64,000 nucleotides of DNA from NCBI RefSeq assembly GCF_012972675.1, contig NZ_JABCRE010000002.1, positions 671,001 through 735,000 on the forward strand. Direction: 5' to 3'. The position numbers and the translations under genes were made by a program. The stretch's first letter is position 1, and the number at the start of each line of letters is the position of its first letter. Shown here one piece after another: positions 62,769-64,000 of this stretch. Under the pieces are notes generated by a model, which worked only from the letters and a program-made list of their open reading frames with translations, searched no databases and was not told where the DNA came from. The stretch is from Pontixanthobacter rizhaonensis (lineage in GTDB: Bacteria; Pseudomonadota; Alphaproteobacteria; Sphingomonadales; Sphingomonadaceae).

Positions 62769-64000
62769 GTGCGTTTCACCTCCTCTCTGCGCGATTTTGC
62801 AGCGGCACTCTTAGTAGTGCTGCTGCATTTCGTCGTGCTTGGAGGGGTGGCGCACGCGCAGACCATTACCAACACGGCGCGTGCTGACTGGGATGGCCCC
62901 AGTGGCCCAGGTTCATCACTATCAAATCTGGTCGAACTGGAAGTCGAGCGGAGTCCCGTCACGATTACCACTTTCACCCCGCGAACAGATGGTGGCGGGG
63001 GCTCGACAGTCACGTATTTGCCATCATTGTGCGGTGTTCAGTCTGTTGCATCCGCGGGTGGCTCAAACAGTGCTTCTATTAGTCAGAGTGTATCCCCCAC
63101 CAGCGAAATTCGCGTTGGTCAGGACGTAATTTTTGAAGTTAATGTCCCTGCTGCCAACGTTGATCCGTCTGTTGCAGATACATTACGCACAGTTATTACC
63201 ACTACGTCTGGCGACCGTGAAGAAGTCACTGTCTTCGAAACCGGTCCGGACACCGGCATATTTGTTGGCCGCATTCCGACCGTTGGCATTCCGCCAGAGC
63301 CGGTCACGGGCGATTGTCAACTCAGCTTGTCTGCAGATGATACCATTACGATTGCGGTTGTCGGTGGCGCCAGCGATTCTGTGGTTGTTTCGGCCAACGT
63401 AAACGTTCTGGTCGATCCATTTGGCATCGTTTTTGACAGCGATACAGGCGAAGCCGTTTCCGGCGCGCGGGTGACGTTGATTAATGTCGCTACCGGCCTT
63501 CCGGCAACGGTGTTTGCGGAAGACGGTGTTACACCTTGGCCTTCATCGGTTATTTCAGGGCAACCTATCACTGATGGTGCGGGCAATGTCACGATTATGC
63601 CGCCAGGAGAATATTGGTTCCCGTTGGCGCCGCTGGGTACGTATCGTTTGCAGGTAGAGCCGCCGGCACCATATACCGCGCCATCGACTGCAACGCCGGC
63701 ATTTCTTGCGATGCTAGACCGGCCAGGTGGCGGATCATTTGTGATCGTCGATGCATCATTTGGCGCGTCATTCCCACTCGCTGATCCAACGCCTGTGGAA
63801 ATCGATATTCCCGTCGACCGCCCGAGCCTGGAAGTCGGCTTGACGAAAACCGCCTCGCGCACTGCAGCCCAGCCAGGCGATGTAGTATTCTATACTGTCA
63901 CCGCGCAGAACCAAGATCCAACGCGGGTGAAACGCAACGTTGTGTTGACGGATACACCGTCTGCGTGGCTCCGTCTGCGTCAAGATTCAATCCGGTTGAA
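62769..64000 (+). CDS. Large secreted modular protein, 5' part (runs off the window)
   Basis: An open frame of at least 410 codons from a GTG at 62769, the first start after an in-frame TGA at 62748, to the window end. Signal peptide with cleavage AHA-Q (residue 30), then TITNTARADWDGPSG, the same N-terminal module as its neighbours. A Gly-rich linker follows, then a stretch with FVGRIPTVG, a carboxypeptidase-regulatory/SdrD-B-like domain (SDTGEAVSGARVTLIN, later LGTYRLQVEPPAPYTAPS), and the start of a DUF11 module (LEVGLTKTASRTAAQPGDVV, FYTVTAQN). Probably a large cell-surface protein. The ribosome site is weak. Confidence 0.8.
   Translation, partial: MRFTSSLRDFAAALLVVLLHFVVLGGVAHAQTITNTARADWDGPSGPGSSLSNLVELEVERSPVTITTFTPRTDGGGGSTVTYLPSLCGVQSVASAGGSNSASISQSVSPTSEIRVGQDVIFEVNVPAANVDPSVADTLRTVITTTSGDREEVTVFETGPDTGIFVGRIPTVGIPPEPVTGDCQLSLSADDTITIAVVGGASDSVVVSANVNVLVDPFGIVFDSDTGEAVSGARVTLINVATGLPATVFAEDGVTPWPSSVISGQPITDGAGNVTIMPPGEYWFPLAPLGTYRLQVEPPAPYTAPSTATPAFLAMLDRPGGGSFVIVDASFGASFPLADPTPVEIDIPVDRPSLEVGLTKTASRTAAQPGDVVFYTVTAQNQDPTRVKRNVVLTDTPSAWLRLRQDSIRL

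Noticed and set aside
1-64000. CRISPR arrays, insertion sequences, prophage or defence islands
   Set aside because: No regularly spaced repeats, transposase, integrase, phage or restriction genes were recognised anywhere in the window.

Overview
The window is a stretch of an alphaproteobacterial chromosome, most likely Sphingomonadales and probably Erythrobacteraceae (Erythrobacter/Altererythrobacter-like). Evidence: gene orders lon-hupB and pyrH-frr-uppS-cdsA-dxr-rseP-bamA-skp-fabZ, two large TonB-dependent receptors, lipoproteins and small proteins of sphingomonad type, and a paired-hairpin intergenic repeat of a kind I know from this order. The bamA-skp-fabZ block has no lpxD or lpxA, which fits sphingomonads, where glycosphingolipids replace LPS. 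GC looks mid-fifties by eye; it was not computed. There are three tRNAs (Tyr, His, Met) and no rRNA, IS element or CRISPR array.

Layout. 1-3.1 kb: 3' end of lon, hupB, then a lipoprotein and rlmB on the minus strand. 3.3-8.5 kb: tRNA-Tyr, a TonB receptor, a FabH-like ketosynthase and a PAP2-family membrane protein. 8.6-10.4 kb: psd-pssA (phosphatidylethanolamine synthesis) and a small membrane protein. 10.7-23.1 kb: a dense housekeeping block (rpsB, tsf, pyrH, frr, uppS, cdsA, dxr, rseP, bamA, skp, fabZ, rpmE) interrupted by one inverted JmjC/cupin oxygenase gene. 23.2-25.3 kb: mntP, tRNA-His, a Glu/Leu/Phe/Val-type dehydrogenase. 25.3-30.2 kb: cytochrome c maturation operon ccmCDEFGH plus a TPR gene, without ccmA or ccmB. 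30.3-49.9 kb: kup, alpha/beta hydrolase, yciB-ftsY-mtaB-dapF (minus), GGDEF/EAL protein, EVE protein, LplT-like transporter, pgsA, PilZ, oxyR-rnd, aspS, an unknown secreted protein, acpP-fabF-mltG and a 2'-5' RNA ligase-like gene with no ordinary start codon.

From the tRNA-Met at 50.5 kb onward the window looks accessory: a redoxin-like/2OG-Fe(II) oxygenase fusion, about 0.8 kb without a convincing gene, a DUF547 protein, an exported S9 peptidase beside a 1148-residue TonB receptor, and finally (60.1 kb to the window end) four secreted proteins built from shared DUF11-like modules. The first and third of these are end-to-end paralogues, the second looks like a free-standing C-terminal module, and the fourth is a long open frame that runs off the window. 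This last cluster is the best candidate for an undescribed system.

Co-transcription is suggested by 1-4 nt start/stop overlaps in psd-pssA, cdsA-dxr, bamA-skp, ccmC-to-TPR, dapF-mtaB-ftsY-yciB and rnd-oxyR.
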